Source: G963676095 sp963676095 (GTDB lineage: Bacteria > Bacteroidota > Bacteroidia > Bacteroidales > Prolixibacteraceae). Taken from it: a stretch of 64,000 nt of DNA. Position 1 is the stretch's first letter, and the number at the start of each line of letters is the position of its first letter. The stretch lies in contig OY781040.1 in assembly GCA_963676095.1 (NCBI GenBank), positions 6,200,001 through 6,264,000 of the forward strand, in the 5' to 3' direction. Below are positions 63,311 to 64,000 of the stretch, one piece after another. The position numbers and the translations under genes are program-made. Below the pieces are notes generated by a model. The model did no database searches. It had not been told where the DNA came from and was given only the letters and a program-made list of their open reading frames with translations.

Positions 63311-63919
63311 ATGAGAAGAGCCATCAACATCCTTCTTGGTAATGAAGATAAACTTCATGATTATCAGGGAAGTTATTATCAGATTTTAGTAGAACAGTAC
63401 AGGTATTCTGAAGTACCTTATGTGGATTTACTGGAAGGGATCAAGAAAAAAACGGTAAAAGCAAGCAGGCCGATTTCATTAATTGATGAAATCCACCCAT
63501 GCGGGATCAACAAACGGGATATAACGAAAAATTATGGACGTCCTGTTTATGATATCAAAAAGTTGAGTATGTTTAAAAACGAGATCCTGATGTACAGGCG
63601 GATTTTTTCAGGAAAGTACCGAGAGAGGATTGAGATGCACTTGTATAATGATAAGCTTTTTTATTTTTCTTTTCATTTTCCCTACCTGACCAATGATTCA
63701 GATAAGCAAGATGTTATACGGTCTATCGAAGACAGATATCTGGATGGTCGGAATTTTAGTTATAATGAGTTTGATATCGAAGATGACAACAGGACAATTA
63801 TCAGTATTGATGATTGTTTTATTTTAAAGATTAATTATGTTTGTTTGTCTTCGGATTTTTTCAGGGAACTTTCATCTTTCAAGGAAAACGTTGACAGCAC
63901 AGAAAAATTTACGTTATAA
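63311..63919 (+). CDS. Protein of unknown function
   Basis: A 202-residue soluble protein with no recognised domain, signal peptide or membrane segment. Middle part RERIEMHLYNDKLFYFSFHF and the tail IISIDDCFILKINYVCLS look like an alpha-beta fold with a beta-sheet core. GC content fits the core genome, not the island. A perfect terminator hairpin follows at once, so it is probably a real, monocistronic gene. Confidence 0.65.
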   Translation: MRRAINILLGNEDKLHDYQGSYYQILVEQYRYSEVPYVDLLEGIKKKTVKASRPISLIDEIHPCGINKRDITKNYGRPVYDIKKLSMFKNEILMYRRIFSGKYRERIEMHLYNDKLFYFSFHFPYLTNDSDKQDVIRSIEDRYLDGRNFSYNEFDIEDDNRTIISIDDCFILKINYVCLSSDFFRELSSFKENVDSTEKFTL

Positions 63920-63922
63920 TTG

Positions 63923-63960
63923 AAAGGGGCAGTCCCTGGAATGCCAGGGACTGCCCCTTT
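63923..63960 (+). terminator. Strong Rho-independent terminator
   Basis: AAAGGGGCAGTCCCTGG and CCAGGGACTGCCCCTTT form a perfect 17-bp stem with a 4-base loop. Confidence 0.9.
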
Positions 63961-64000
63961 ATGGGAGAATCAAAGGATCTCTTTTTATTTTGGAATGTTC

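Overview
The window is chromosomal DNA of a member of the Bacteroidota, probably Bacteroidales or Marinilabiliales. The evidence is an adjacent SusC/SusD pair, a SerA of the Bacteroidales type next to a DUF1015 gene, a tricorn-like S41 protease, many secreted proteins with short signal peptides or lipoboxes, and mostly weak or absent Shine-Dalgarno sequences. No tRNA, rRNA or CRISPR array was recognised.

The two flanks look like ordinary core genome. The left flank (1-13 kb) holds serA-DUF1015, a protein with an acidic tail, pabB-pabC, a YggS-type PLP protein, a dihydroorotate dehydrogenase-like protein, a HEAT-repeat protein, a decayed DUF819-like membrane gene and a susD/susC pair. The right flank (53-64 kb) holds a lipocalin-like secreted protein, a SIMPL protein, a large lipoprotein with a papain-like peptidase look, an AraC-YceI-YgiD cluster, a tricorn protease homologue and an orphan gene.

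The centre (about 13.4-53 kb) is a large accessory island, mostly AT-rich, that reads like a decaying chromosomal-integron array. Single-gene cassettes begin with GTTGGC, GTTAGC or GTTATGGGC. Three of them end with the exact reverse complement of their own first bases, and a fourth does so with one mismatch; this is the signature of integron attC recombination. Large imperfect hairpins that look like attC sites sit between cassettes. Three copies of a truncated tyrosine recombinase 3' end (57 codons, with an IntI-like SPLD tail) stand directly in front of three cassettes. Cassette cargo includes a HEPN-motif protein with a partner, a frameshifted DUF4209 gene, three serine hydrolases, a TlpA-like thioredoxin and a zinc-ribbon membrane protein. 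The same island also carries a PhzF pseudogene, an SDR, an AbiE toxin-antitoxin pair, a GNAT-deacetylase fusion and a GNAT.

Two families of group II introns have colonised this array in opposite orientations. Family M (minus strand) sits in the left arm of attC sites, as two near full-length copies and several 5'-truncated fragments. Family P (plus strand) sits in the right arm. The full-length P copy has a third, complete intron nested inside the YADD codons of its reverse transcriptase. A 5.55-kb direct duplication gives an empty site in copy A and a filled site in copy B, which fixes the P intron at exactly 3,871 bp. The M introns are themselves peppered with small palindromic elements sharing the core TGTCCACCGGACA with compensating stem variation. 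Spacers carry minisatellite-like arrays of a constant 22-23 bp period but different sequence. An IS110-family element with 14-bp inverted repeats lies at the right of the island.

All functions are inferred from sequence reading without database searches. Coordinates of repeat and intron edges are by eye and may be off by a few bases.
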